Below the pieces are notes generated by a model, which saw only the letters and a program-made list of their open reading frames with translations, had not been told where the DNA came from and did not search any database. 60,345 nt of DNA, taken from Brucella daejeonensis. Lineage in GTDB: Bacteria > Pseudomonadota > Alphaproteobacteria > Rhizobiales > Rhizobiaceae. The stretch covers positions 1-60,345 of the forward strand of contig NZ_JACIJG010000020.1 in the NCBI RefSeq assembly GCF_014199265.1. Direction: 5' to 3'. A program made the translations under genes and the position numbers. Positions 38,774-47,112 of the stretch are shown here, one piece after another; within the stretch, counting starts at the first letter, position 1; each line of letters opens with the position of its first letter.

Positions 38774-39685
38774 ATGAAAATCTTTGTTGCCGGCGCAACC
38801 GGTGCAGTGGGTCTTCCTCTGGTTCGCGCCCTGTGCACGCTCGGTCACGAGGTTACAGGTATGACCCGTGCCGGGCCGGGCGTCGACCGGTTGGTTGAAC
38901 TCGGCGCATCCCCGTCCACTGCCGATGCGTTCGACCGGCAGTCGGTGCGCGATGCAATCGCCGCCGCCGCGCCGGATGTGGTGATCGACCAGCTTACCAT
39001 GCTGCCCGCCGATCCGGCGGACATCATCAAGGCCATGCCCAGGGACACGCAGCTTCATGAGGTGGGCGGCGCCAATCTGCTTGCCGCGGCGGAGGAACTG
39101 GGTGTCCGGCGCTACATCATGCAATCGCGCGGTTTCTTTCTCGACGCTGCGGCGGGGCAGCTTGCGGACGAGACGGCCCGGCTTCGCTACGATGCGCCCG
39201 GTCCGGTCGGCGAGGGCACGCGGGTGATCGGCGCCTATGAGGACCGGGTTCTGGGATCGGCGCTACAGGGCATCGTGCTGCGCTATGGAATGTTCTACGG
39301 TCCGGGCACCTGGTATCGGCCGGACGGCGCTGTCGCCGAACAGTTTCGCAAGGGCGAGGCAGCGATCATTGGCGATGGCAAGGCGGTCTGGTCTTTCGTC
39401 CATATCGACGATGCTATCGCGGCGACCGTGGCCGCGATCGACGCCGAACCGGGCACCTACAATATCGTGGACGACGATCCTCTGCCGGTGGCCGAATCCT
39501 TGTCGGCATTTGCCCGCTGGGTCGATGCACCCGCGCCGCCGCGCTTGAGTGAAGCGGATGCGCTGGCAATCGCCGGAGAGGAAGCGGTCTACTATCACAA
39601 GAGCCTGACCGGGGCGTCCAACGCCAGAGCCAGGGAAAAACTCGGCTTCAACCCGCGCCGCCTGCTCTGGGCGAACGCCCACTGA
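38774..39685 (+). CDS. NAD(P)-dependent epimerase/dehydratase-type oxidoreductase
   Basis: A 303-residue extended short-chain-dehydrogenase-type protein. The nucleotide-binding motif GATGAVG is at about 8-14, and the C-terminal half contains the SFVHIDDAIAATV and TYNIVDDDPLPV segments typical of NAD-dependent epimerases. The strong AAGGAG site precedes its ATG. It is the last gene of the MocR-controlled unit. Substrate unknown. Confidence 0.88.
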   Translation: MKIFVAGATGAVGLPLVRALCTLGHEVTGMTRAGPGVDRLVELGASPSTADAFDRQSVRDAIAAAAPDVVIDQLTMLPADPADIIKAMPRDTQLHEVGGANLLAAAEELGVRRYIMQSRGFFLDAAAGQLADETARLRYDAPGPVGEGTRVIGAYEDRVLGSALQGIVLRYGMFYGPGTWYRPDGAVAEQFRKGEAAIIGDGKAVWSFVHIDDAIAATVAAIDAEPGTYNIVDDDPLPVAESLSAFARWVDAPAPPRLSEADALAIAGEEAVYYHKSLTGASNARAREKLGFNPRRLLWANAH

Positions 39686-39734
39686 TCAGGAGAATCGGTT
39701 GGAAAGAGGCGCCGAGCGTCGAGCCTGGACATAA

Positions 39735-39845
39735 GGTGAGACTTGGCGAATTATGCTTACGTCCAGTTTCACGCGCTCGGCGAATGCCGCCAATTCCTTC
39801 CTTCTCCCTTAACAGTCGGCCGTATCCTGCCTGGCACCGGTCAAA
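39735..39845 (-). pseudogene. Decayed LysR-type regulator fragment
   Basis: On the minus strand this gap encodes, with an in-frame stop, a stretch that aligns with residues about 60-100 of the LysR protein at 45281-46261: AERVKLDV against AERVELDV, and IIRQVS against VARQIS, including the linker just after the helix-turn-helix. No start, helix-turn-helix or effector domain is left. The two stretches are also alike at DNA level, so this is a remnant of a related regulator gene. Confidence 0.6.
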
Positions 39846-39899
39846 TTGGGGGATGACACTACATTTTATGACGCGCACGATATAATGAAGGGAAGCTTG

Positions 39900-40409
39900 A
39901 TGACACCACAGGAGAATACATCCGACTTCTGGGAAGTGGTCGTCGCAACCGACCCCACCAATCCTCATGGGCTGGTTGGGCGTGTTGGCGCAACTCAGTT
40001 TTCTATCGGCGTCAAGGATGGAGCCAGCGGCATGTCTCCCGATCTCGATCCTTACGACCTTCTCAACGCTTCTTTGGCTGCATGCACCGCTATGACCGTC
40101 CGCTTTCAAGCTCAGCGCCGGGAATTGTCGCTTGAGCGAGTTGAAGTGGGGGTCAGCTTTCAACACGCTGCGGACGTCGATAAAGCTTCATTCCAGCGCA
40201 TGCTCGTGTTGGAGGGAGACCTCGACGAGCAAGAGCGTGCATTCTTGCTAGAGGCCGCCAACCTCTGCCCTGTTTCCAAAATCCTCCGCACCGGCGCGGA
40301 TATTCACACACGCTTGGACGCCGCTACTTCGGATTATAACGCAAGCACCTCTTCCAGCTATGCAGATGATCTGGCTGAACTCGAGATACCGAATATCGAT
40401 CCGGATTGA
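39900..40409 (+). CDS. OsmC-family protein
   Basis: A 169-residue OsmC/Ohr-type protein with the two family cysteines in AACTAMTVR (about C62) and LCPVSKIL (about C121). Characterised members are thiol peroxidases for organic hydroperoxides. The ATG at 39900 is preceded by AAGGGAAG; two earlier in-frame starts lack such a site. It stands alone on the plus strand between two decayed minus-strand gene fragments. Confidence 0.88.
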   Translation: MTPQENTSDFWEVVVATDPTNPHGLVGRVGATQFSIGVKDGASGMSPDLDPYDLLNASLAACTAMTVRFQAQRRELSLERVEVGVSFQHAADVDKASFQRMLVLEGDLDEQERAFLLEAANLCPVSKILRTGADIHTRLDAATSDYNASTSSSYADDLAELEIPNIDPD

Positions 40410-40415
40410 TCATAT

Positions 40416-40506
40416 TCATTTGGATTTCTGCGGCTTGACGAAGCGCGGATCCTTGACGACGGTGTTGTGGCCAGAATTAACGAAGATTTCGGAGCGCTGA
40501 TGGCGT
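40416..40506 (-). pseudogene. C-terminal remnant of an unidentified gene
   Basis: A minus-strand frame ending in TGA at 40416-40418 reads naturally for about 29 residues (RHQRSEIFVNSGHN then VVKDPRFVKPQ), with a Lys-rich end like a real C-terminus. Further upstream it runs into the start of the Mo-subunit gene without a ribosome site or start. I do not recognise the family. It may be the tail of a gene removed when the second molybdenum hydroxylase operon came to lie here. Confidence 0.35.
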
Positions 40507-40528
40507 TCCGGTAATGAAGGAGCGTTAC

Positions 40529-43354
40529 TTGAAACCGGTTCTTTCACGCAGGGATTTCCTGAAGGCGAGCGTCGCGACAGGAGTCGCGATCAAGGTTTCG
40601 TTCCTGGCGCCTTCGGCCGAGGCGCAATTGATAGAGACGCCACCGCATCCGGGTCTTGACTGGCTGAACAACGAAGGCAGGCCGAAATATCGTCTCGACG
40701 CCATCGCCAAGGTAACAGGCCAAAAAACATTCACACGCGATTACCGGGCTCGCGATCTCGTGGGATGGCCGAAGGAGCAATCACATGCCTTCCTGCTGCA
40801 TGCGACGCGGACGGACCTGGCTTTTGACGGCGTCGATCTCAAGGTGCTGGGCGAGGATTTGAAGCCGGATCGCCTGGTGCTGCATGAAGACGTCATCGCC
40901 GACGGCATCGAAATCCCCGTGCCGGGCTTTTATGGCGATGTCTTCCTCGTGCCGAAGGGGCAGACGGCGCGGCTCTTGGGTCAACCGGTGGCGCTGCTCG
41001 TCTACCATGACTTCGCCCGTTACGATGCTGCCAAGCGCATGGTGCGCTTTAACGAGAGTGTAGTGCGCTACGGCACCAAGGCGACACCGACAACGCCCCC
41101 CAATTATGCCACCGCACGCTACGTCCGCATCGACGGTGGCGATCCCTATGCCGAGGACCGCTATTCGTCTCTGAAGGACACAGTGATCCGCGCCGGCTTC
41201 AAGGGCGACGACCCGCAATGGCCGCAGCCGGGGGAGGGCGATGCGATGGCGCGCGGCATGGCCGCGGCAGCCAAGATCGAGAAGGAGATCGCCGACGCCG
41301 GGGATGATGCACTGGTCCTGAAACGGCAGTATTTTTCCCAGTCCATCGATGCGTCGGCGATGGAAGCCGACAACGGCAACGTCTGGTATGAAGCGTCGAC
41401 CGGCACTTTGCATGCGATGATCGCCACCCAGTCGCCCTATGAGGTGGCGACGGTTGCCGCGCATATGGTGTCAAAATCGAAATATCCGCTGAAAGAGGTC
41501 GATCTCAAGGTCGGTTATACGGTTGGCTACGGCAGCAAGGATCACGCGATCTTCCCATTCTATTGCGTGCTGGCCGGGCTTTACGGAGATGGTCGCGCCG
41601 TGCGTCTCGCCAACGACCGCTACGAGCAGTTCCAGATGGGACTGAAGCGCCACGCCTTCTGGATGGACAATGTTCTGGTCATCGACCGTAAGACAGGCCA
41701 ATTCCGCGCCATGACCGGAAACTACAGGAACAACGGCGGCGGACGGGAAAATTTCTCGGCTTCCGTGGGCGCGGTTGGCGCGACGGCAGCGCAATCGATC
41801 TACTATCTGCCGAAAAGCGACTTCGCCGTCGCGACAGTGGCGTCGCGGGCCGTTGATGCTGGCTCCGTGCGGGGCTACGGCACGTTGCAGACCATGGCGG
41901 CAACCGAGATGATGGTGGACGAAGCCGCCGAAATACTCGGTATGGACCCTATGGACCTCAGGCTGAAAAATCTCTTTCGTGCCGGCATGAAGAACACGCA
42001 GGGCGCTATTCCCGCAGGTGCCATGCGCCATGAGGAAATAATAGAGAAGGCTCGCACGTATCAGCTATGGAGCGAACGCCGGAAAAAGAAGATTGATTTC
42101 GAGGCGGCCAATCCCGGCAAGAAGTACGGCGTCGGCTACGGTCATGTGCACAAGGACTATGGCACCGGTGCGGAATCGGCGCTGGCCACGATCGAGTTCG
42201 ATGCGAAGGGACGTCTCAAGCTTGCCCATGTCGCGCACGAAATCGGCACGGGGGCGACAACATCGCAGGCTATCATGGTGGCCGACATTCTTGGCGTTGC
42301 GCCCGATGAGACCGAATTCGGCAAGGTGAAGTGGCCGCAAATGCCGCTCGAAACCGCTGACGAGCCTTATACGACACCGCAGGATGAAGAAGATCGACTG
42401 AAACTCAATCCACGCTGGACGCCTTCCTTCACCTCGCCGATGAGCGCATCGAACAGCGTCTATTATCTCGGCCATGCAACGCGCGAAGCCGCACGTGCGC
42501 TGATCGAGTTGACGATCTGGCCGATGGCAAAGGCCATCTGGTCGCGCGGCATCGGTGGTGGACAAATTGCGCCGGAGGTGGTGAGACGCGAGGATCTACG
42601 GCTCGCTGGCGGGATGGTCAACGCTTCTGGAATGCAGCCGCTCTCTTTCGCCGAAGTGGCGTCCGAGGCGCATCGGCAGGGACTGATCACCGGCGTGACT
42701 GTCCATACTTTCAACCGCTGGCAATGGGCGGAAGCGGAATTCGATCTTGGCTCTCACGGGCAGCGCCGCTTCGCGATCGATGCGCTTGCCGTCAAATATG
42801 GCAACGGCGCTACGCCTGACCATAAGGCCGAAATGGACATGGCCGGATGGCGCTTCGTGGAGCGGACAGATGTTTTCTATCCCCCTGTCCAGCGTAACAA
42901 TGCTGGCGTAACCTATTACGCGCCCATGGCCACGCTTGTAGAAGTCGTCGTCGATACGGCAACGGGCGAAGTATCGCTTCTGTCGCACCATTCGATCATG
43001 GATTGCGGAACGCAGGTGGTGCCCGAACTGGTGTCGGGCCAGATCCAGGGTGGCCTTGCCATGGGTATCGGCCATGCGCTCAAGGAATATCTGCCGCTTT
43101 ACGAGGACGGTCCGGGCGACGGTACCTGGAACTGGAACCGTTACGAGTTGCCGATGGCACGCGACGTCGCCGTTTGGTCGCAGACTGCGGAAATCTTGCC
43201 ACGACTTTCGGAGACCGATCCGCCGAGAGGAATGGCGGAGGTGGTGATGATCGCCGTGGTCCCGGCGATCGCCAACGCGGTCGCGCACGCTATTGGTAAA
43301 CGCTTTTACAGCTTTCCCATCACGCAGGAAAAGATATTGGAGGCTCTGGCATGA
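40529..43354 (+). CDS. Molybdenum hydroxylase, Mo-pterin-binding large subunit (second system)
   Basis: A roughly 941-residue Tat-exported catalytic subunit (SRRDFLKAS near the N-terminus) of the xanthine-oxidase family, longer than the 773-residue paralogue at 184-2505. It shows GGGRENFSAS, the SVRGYG segment and a C-terminal GMAEVVM, where the glutamate matches the catalytic position. A TTG at 40529 has AAGGAG six bases upstream and is my choice; ATG 40514 is five codons earlier and overlaps that ribosome site. It overlaps the 2Fe-2S gene by four bases. Substrate unknown. Confidence 0.88.
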   Translation: MKPVLSRRDFLKASVATGVAIKVSFLAPSAEAQLIETPPHPGLDWLNNEGRPKYRLDAIAKVTGQKTFTRDYRARDLVGWPKEQSHAFLLHATRTDLAFDGVDLKVLGEDLKPDRLVLHEDVIADGIEIPVPGFYGDVFLVPKGQTARLLGQPVALLVYHDFARYDAAKRMVRFNESVVRYGTKATPTTPPNYATARYVRIDGGDPYAEDRYSSLKDTVIRAGFKGDDPQWPQPGEGDAMARGMAAAAKIEKEIADAGDDALVLKRQYFSQSIDASAMEADNGNVWYEASTGTLHAMIATQSPYEVATVAAHMVSKSKYPLKEVDLKVGYTVGYGSKDHAIFPFYCVLAGLYGDGRAVRLANDRYEQFQMGLKRHAFWMDNVLVIDRKTGQFRAMTGNYRNNGGGRENFSASVGAVGATAAQSIYYLPKSDFAVATVASRAVDAGSVRGYGTLQTMAATEMMVDEAAEILGMDPMDLRLKNLFRAGMKNTQGAIPAGAMRHEEIIEKARTYQLWSERRKKKIDFEAANPGKKYGVGYGHVHKDYGTGAESALATIEFDAKGRLKLAHVAHEIGTGATTSQAIMVADILGVAPDETEFGKVKWPQMPLETADEPYTTPQDEEDRLKLNPRWTPSFTSPMSASNSVYYLGHATREAARALIELTIWPMAKAIWSRGIGGGQIAPEVVRREDLRLAGGMVNASGMQPLSFAEVASEAHRQGLITGVTVHTFNRWQWAEAEFDLGSHGQRRFAIDALAVKYGNGATPDHKAEMDMAGWRFVERTDVFYPPVQRNNAGVTYYAPMATLVEVVVDTATGEVSLLSHHSIMDCGTQVVPELVSGQIQGGLAMGIGHALKEYLPLYEDGPGDGTWNWNRYELPMARDVAVWSQTAEILPRLSETDPPRGMAEVVMIAVVPAIANAVAHAIGKRFYSFPITQEKILEALA

Positions 43355-43896
43355 CACTATCCTCGATGCAGCTTTCGCTCACTGTCAACGATAAGCCGGT
43401 CGGCCCCATCGACGTTCCGGATGCGATGATGATGCAGGATTTCCTGTATGAATATCTGAACCTCACCGGATCGCGCATGGGCTGTGGCCAGGGCATCTGT
43501 CATGCCTGCACTGTGATCGTGGAGGAAGACGATGGCTCGCTTTCTAAAATGCGCACTTGCATCACCGGTGCGCACTGGTTCGCCGGCAAGAAGGTGCGAA
43601 CCGTCGAGGGACATGCAAAGCGCGATGAGGCGGGTTCGATCATCGAACTGACGCCCGTCCAAAAAGCTTTCATCGAGCATTTCTCGTTCCAATGCGGCTA
43701 TTGTACGCCGGGTTTCGTAACGGCGGCCACCATTTTCATGGATCAGCTCAAGCGTGAGCCGATAGGCCGCGCCGAGCTTGAGCCGGCGATCAACAATGCG
43801 CTCGGCGAGCATATCTGCCGCTGCACAGGTTATGTGCGCTATTTCGAGGCCGTACGCGACCTTGCGCTGCAGACACCCGGCCTGGTGAAGGCGTAA
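43351..43896 (+). CDS. Molybdenum hydroxylase, 2Fe-2S small subunit (second system)
   Basis: A 181-residue two-cluster ferredoxin subunit. Cluster cysteines are at about C45, C50, C53 and C70 (GCGQGICHAC), and C115, C118, C156 and C158 (CGYC and CRC). The usual CGAC reads CHAC here. It lacks a signal peptide and would be co-exported with the large subunit. The start codon overlaps the stop of the large-subunit gene (ATGA), and the cytochrome gene follows after six bases. Confidence 0.9.
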   Translation: MTLSSMQLSLTVNDKPVGPIDVPDAMMMQDFLYEYLNLTGSRMGCGQGICHACTVIVEEDDGSLSKMRTCITGAHWFAGKKVRTVEGHAKRDEAGSIIELTPVQKAFIEHFSFQCGYCTPGFVTAATIFMDQLKREPIGRAELEPAINNALGEHICRCTGYVRYFEAVRDLALQTPGLVKA

Positions 43897-43902
43897 CGCG
43901 AG

Positions 43903-45189
43903 ATGACCAGAAGATTGCTTTGGACGGCGGCGAGCCTTTTCATACTTGCTGCATTTGTTGTTGGCGCCATCTTCGCCGGCCTGTTTGAAAAAAGCGTCGT
44001 GGCGGAGGATGTCGCTCAGCCGTTGACATCCAACCAGATGGCGACGCTCGCCAAGCGCGGCGCCTATATCGCCGTCGCCGCCGACTGCTATGCCTGCCAT
44101 ACTACGAAAGGCGGCGCCCCCTGGGCCGGCGGCCTGCCTGTCGCAACACCCTTCGGGACAATCTATTCCACCAATATCTCTTCAGACAAGGAAAACGGCA
44201 TCGGCAACTGGACTCGTTCCGACTTCCATCGCGCAGTGCGCGACGGTATCGGTCCGAACGGCCATCTCTACCCAGCCATGCCCTATGTCTCTTACCGGAA
44301 AATGACACCTCAGGATGTCGATGCGCTCTATGCCTATTTCATGACGCGCGCGCCGATGAAGGTGGCTAACCGCAACAACGAACTCGTCTTTCCCTTTAAC
44401 GTCCGGCAGGCGATGACTTTCTGGAACCTTCTCAACCTGCCCGCTGAAGCCACGACAGAGGATTCATCCCGCTCGACAGTCTGGAACCGTGGTCGCCATC
44501 TGGTCGACGCGCTGGCCCATTGTGGCGAATGCCATACCCCCCGCAACATCACACAAGGTTCGAAAGAGGACGCCTATCTACGCGGCACGGTGCTCGAAGG
44601 CATCACGGTGCCTGACATTACCAGGGAGGGGTTGGAGCGTATGGGCTTCACTCCACAGGTGCTGGCCGCCTTCATGAAATCCGGCATTTCCGCTTTGGGA
44701 GCCATGACCAACCAGATGTTCGACGTCGTGCATTTTTCGACGCAATACATGACACCTGACGATCTTGATGCACTGTCGGCCTATCTTTTCGATCTCGATG
44801 AGATGCCGAAGGAGGCCGCGACGCTCACCGCGTCAGCGCCTGTCGCAATCCCGCCAGAACTAGCGGCTTCCGCGAAGCCGACTTATCTGGCGCTGTGCTC
44901 TGGTTGCCACGGCGTCGATGGACAAGGCATTCCACATGTAGTGGTGCCGTTGACAACGAATGCCTCGCTGAAACTCGCAAGCCCGCGTAATTTGATCCAT
45001 ACGATACTGGAAGGCATTCCCGCACAGCGCTTTCCCGGACTTGAACGCATGCAGCCCATGCCGGGTTTCAAGGATGAGCTGAACGATCAGCAACTTGCCG
45101 CCTTGGTAAACTGGTTGCGTATGAATTGGGGCGGCACGGCGTCTAAGGTAGATGCGGAGCACGTTTTGCGTCTTCGCCGAAGTGACTGA
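43903..45189 (+). CDS. Triheme membrane-anchored cytochrome c (second molybdenum hydroxylase system)
   Basis: A 428-residue cytochrome with an N-terminal membrane anchor (about 5-28) and three heme sites: CYACH (about 62), CGECH (about 207) and CSGCH (about 332). It is clearly related to the cytochrome at 2498-3874, with shared blocks such as GTIYSTNI and HLYPAMPY. It takes electrons from the Mo enzyme to the respiratory chain. It is the last gene of the operon, and the LysR gene faces it tail to tail 91 bases on. Confidence 0.9.
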   Translation: MTRRLLWTAASLFILAAFVVGAIFAGLFEKSVVAEDVAQPLTSNQMATLAKRGAYIAVAADCYACHTTKGGAPWAGGLPVATPFGTIYSTNISSDKENGIGNWTRSDFHRAVRDGIGPNGHLYPAMPYVSYRKMTPQDVDALYAYFMTRAPMKVANRNNELVFPFNVRQAMTFWNLLNLPAEATTEDSSRSTVWNRGRHLVDALAHCGECHTPRNITQGSKEDAYLRGTVLEGITVPDITREGLERMGFTPQVLAAFMKSGISALGAMTNQMFDVVHFSTQYMTPDDLDALSAYLFDLDEMPKEAATLTASAPVAIPPELAASAKPTYLALCSGCHGVDGQGIPHVVVPLTTNASLKLASPRNLIHTILEGIPAQRFPGLERMQPMPGFKDELNDQQLAALVNWLRMNWGGTASKVDAEHVLRLRRSD

Positions 45190-45280
45190 TGCAAAATAGT
45201 CCACTGACAACCACTATGTGCGCCAGCAATCAACCGCGGTATCAAGGGGGCCTTTCCTAAACAGCTTGTCGAATTCGCCT

Positions 45281-46261
45281 TTAAACCCGCGTTCTTTTGG
45301 GCGGTAACAAAATCGAATTGATCTCATTCTCATCCCGGTGGCCTGGAACCCTTTCGCGAAGCCCCTCAATGAGGTCACGGTGCTTGCTGATCTCCTTTAT
45401 GCAGTATGTCATGAAAGCGTATATTCGTTCCGATTTCCGAATATCCGGATGGGTCAGCACCCAGAGCTCATCATTGAGCTCTGGTTCGATCGCGCCGATA
45501 CGTACGAGATCCGGGGAGAGGTCACCAAGCATACAAGGCAAATAGCTCACCCCCAGACCTGCGGAAATGGCGGCGCCGGCGCCGGCAACCGAATCCGTCT
45601 GGTAGGCGATGTTGTTGATGTCTATGCGTTCTTCAATGAACTTACGTGCTTTGAGATTGTACAGTTTTCCACTGTAGGATACCCATTGGCGATCATAAAG
45701 CGTATCCTTGCCAAGCGAGGTCGAAATAGGGTCGCGAAGGCATGCATAGGGCGCCCAGGCAATGTTGGCGACTTTCCGACCAAAGAGATTTTCCGGGGGC
45801 TTGCTGGTCGCTCTGATTGCAATGTCCGTTTCCCCTCGCGCCAGGTTCAACGGTCTGTTTCCAACGATCACCTCAACTCTGACCGACTGGTGGGTCGCCT
45901 TGAAGTCGGCAATTATCGGGGTGAGAAAATGTAGGAGGAGAGAGTCACTGGTCGTGATGCGCAAATCGCCAACAGGGCCTTGGACAAGACCTGAAATTTG
46001 TCGAGCCACGCTTACGACGTCCAGTTCCACACGTTCAGCGAGCGCAATCAACTCTTCCCCCTCCGCAGTCGGCCCAAATCCTGTTCGGCGCCGATCGAAG
46101 AGGGTTACTCCCAGTGTCTCCTCGACCTTGGACAATCGCCGGGCGATGGTCGAGCTGTTGACGCCCAGTGTGTCGGCCGCCGCCGCGATAGCCCCATTTT
46201 TGCCGACCGCACGAATGATGCGAAGATCATCCCAGGAAAGCATATCGATAGGATCTCTCAT
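45281..46261 (-). CDS. LysR-family transcriptional regulator
   Basis: A 326-residue LysR-type regulator with an N-terminal helix-turn-helix (about 8-66) and an effector domain. The start could also be the ATG six codons later (46243), which gives the commoner MLSWDDLR beginning. It faces the second molybdenum hydroxylase operon tail to tail and is the nearest intact candidate to regulate it. Positions about 55-100 are closely related to the decayed fragment at 39735-39845, on the same strand on the other side of the operon. Confidence 0.9.
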   Translation of the reverse strand: MRDPIDMLSWDDLRIIRAVGKNGAIAAAADTLGVNSSTIARRLSKVEETLGVTLFDRRRTGFGPTAEGEELIALAERVELDVVSVARQISGLVQGPVGDLRITTSDSLLLHFLTPIIADFKATHQSVRVEVIVGNRPLNLARGETDIAIRATSKPPENLFGRKVANIAWAPYACLRDPISTSLGKDTLYDRQWVSYSGKLYNLKARKFIEERIDINNIAYQTDSVAGAGAAISAGLGVSYLPCMLGDLSPDLVRIGAIEPELNDELWVLTHPDIRKSERIYAFMTYCIKEISKHRDLIEGLRERVPGHRDENEINSILLPPKRTRV

Positions 46262-46281
46262 AGTGTTCTTTCATTTTACGT

Positions 46282-46321
46282 GCCCTTGCAGGCCGTCGAT
46301 AAAGCGACGGCCTGCAAGGGC
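46282..46321. repeat. Perfect 17-bp inverted repeat with 6-base loop upstream of the LysR gene
   Basis: GCCCTTGCAGGCCGTCG (46282-46298) is followed after ATAAAG by its exact complement (46305-46321). On the minus strand the hairpin ends 20 bases before the LysR start and is not followed by a T run. It may be a leader hairpin, an operator, or a terminator for transcription entering from the right. The remaining 46322-46498 is promoter-type sequence for the Rrf2 gene without a visible gene. Confidence 0.75.
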
Positions 46322-46498
46322 AGCAGTAATGTGGCCTGAATATTGATCTTACACAGTAGATAAACTTTCGCTAGTCTGGAAAAGAGAGCCATCCACGGGA
46401 AGTGATAGGTTTCGCTGCAAAAAATTGTTCCGCGTGGAGCCGATCCTAACCGTGGACGCAGTTATGCCGCAGATGACGGGAAGAATTGAGAAAAACAA

Positions 46499-46948
46499 AT
46501 GCGATTGACGCTCTATACAGACTTTTCGCTTCGCGTTTTGATACATCTCGCAGTTCACGAAGACAGCTTGTATTCGATCGGAGAAATAGCCAAGACCTAT
46601 ATGATATCCCACAACCATCTGATGAAAGTCGTCAACGGGTTGGTGAGCGGCGGCTTTATTGAAACAGTTCGCGGACGCCGCGGAGGTCTGCGTCTTTCAC
46701 ATGCCACAAATACAATATCCGTAGGCGCCGTCGTCCGTCATTCTGAAGAAGGACTTCACCAGTTGGCCGATTGTCCCAGTTGTGTGCTTTCATCGGCTTG
46801 CGGCCTTACGGGTATCCTCGCCAAAGGCGTCGAGGCGATGCTCCGCGTCTTCGATAGTTACACCGTTGAAGACTTGCTCGCCGACAAGGCCGTCATGCAT
46901 CGATTGGCAAAACGAAAACCGCCGCTCAGTTTTGGTTTGGCAGAATAA
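46499..46948 (+). CDS. Rrf2-family regulator, probably NsrR (nitric-oxide sensing)
   Basis: A 149-residue Rrf2 regulator: winged helix in the first 65 residues (YTDFSLRVLIHLA, HNHLMKVVNGLVSGGFIETVRGRRGG) and an iron-sulfur loop with three cysteines, DCPSCVLSSACGL. The arrangement is C-x2-C-x5-C, whereas the NsrR proteins I know have C-x4-C-x5-C, so the loop is two residues shorter. A flavohemoglobin remnant lies directly downstream on the opposite strand, supporting an NO-sensing role. Gene name withheld because of the spacing. Confidence 0.8.
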   Translation: MRLTLYTDFSLRVLIHLAVHEDSLYSIGEIAKTYMISHNHLMKVVNGLVSGGFIETVRGRRGGLRLSHATNTISVGAVVRHSEEGLHQLADCPSCVLSSACGLTGILAKGVEAMLRVFDSYTVEDLLADKAVMHRLAKRKPPLSFGLAE

Positions 46949-46949
46949 C

Positions 46950-46978
46950 GCAGGGGACAGATTCGATCTGTTCCCTGC
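46950..46978 (+). terminator. Hairpin after the Rrf2 gene
   Basis: A 12-bp stem (GCAGGGGACAGA against TCTGTTCCCTGC, one G-T pair) with loop TTCGA starts two bases after the Rrf2 stop codon. There is no strong T run, so it is a weak or factor-assisted terminator. Confidence 0.5.
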
Positions 46979-47007
46979 TCCTACTGCGTAGATGGTTGAG
47001 AGCCCCC

Positions 47008-47097
47008 TCAAGCCGCTAGAAGTTCGTCCGCAGGCCCGAAGAACTCATAATGAATACGATCGGATGGAACGCCAGCGAGCGATAGAGCCTTAAACAG
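47008..47097 (-). pseudogene. C-terminal remnant of a flavohemoglobin (hmp, nitric oxide dioxygenase) gene
   Basis: The minus strand encodes 29 residues ending in TGA (47008-47010), including AGVPSDRIHYEFFGPADELLAA, which matches the end of the FAD/NAD-binding domain of flavohemoglobins. An in-frame TAG (47098-47100) stands immediately before it. The globin and most of the reductase domain are missing, and the FAD oxidoreductase gene begins its 3' end 15 bases away. The gene was therefore truncated. Its place beside an NsrR-like gene fits a former NO-response locus. Confidence 0.7.
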
Positions 47098-47112
47098 CTA
47101 CAGATACGTCCA

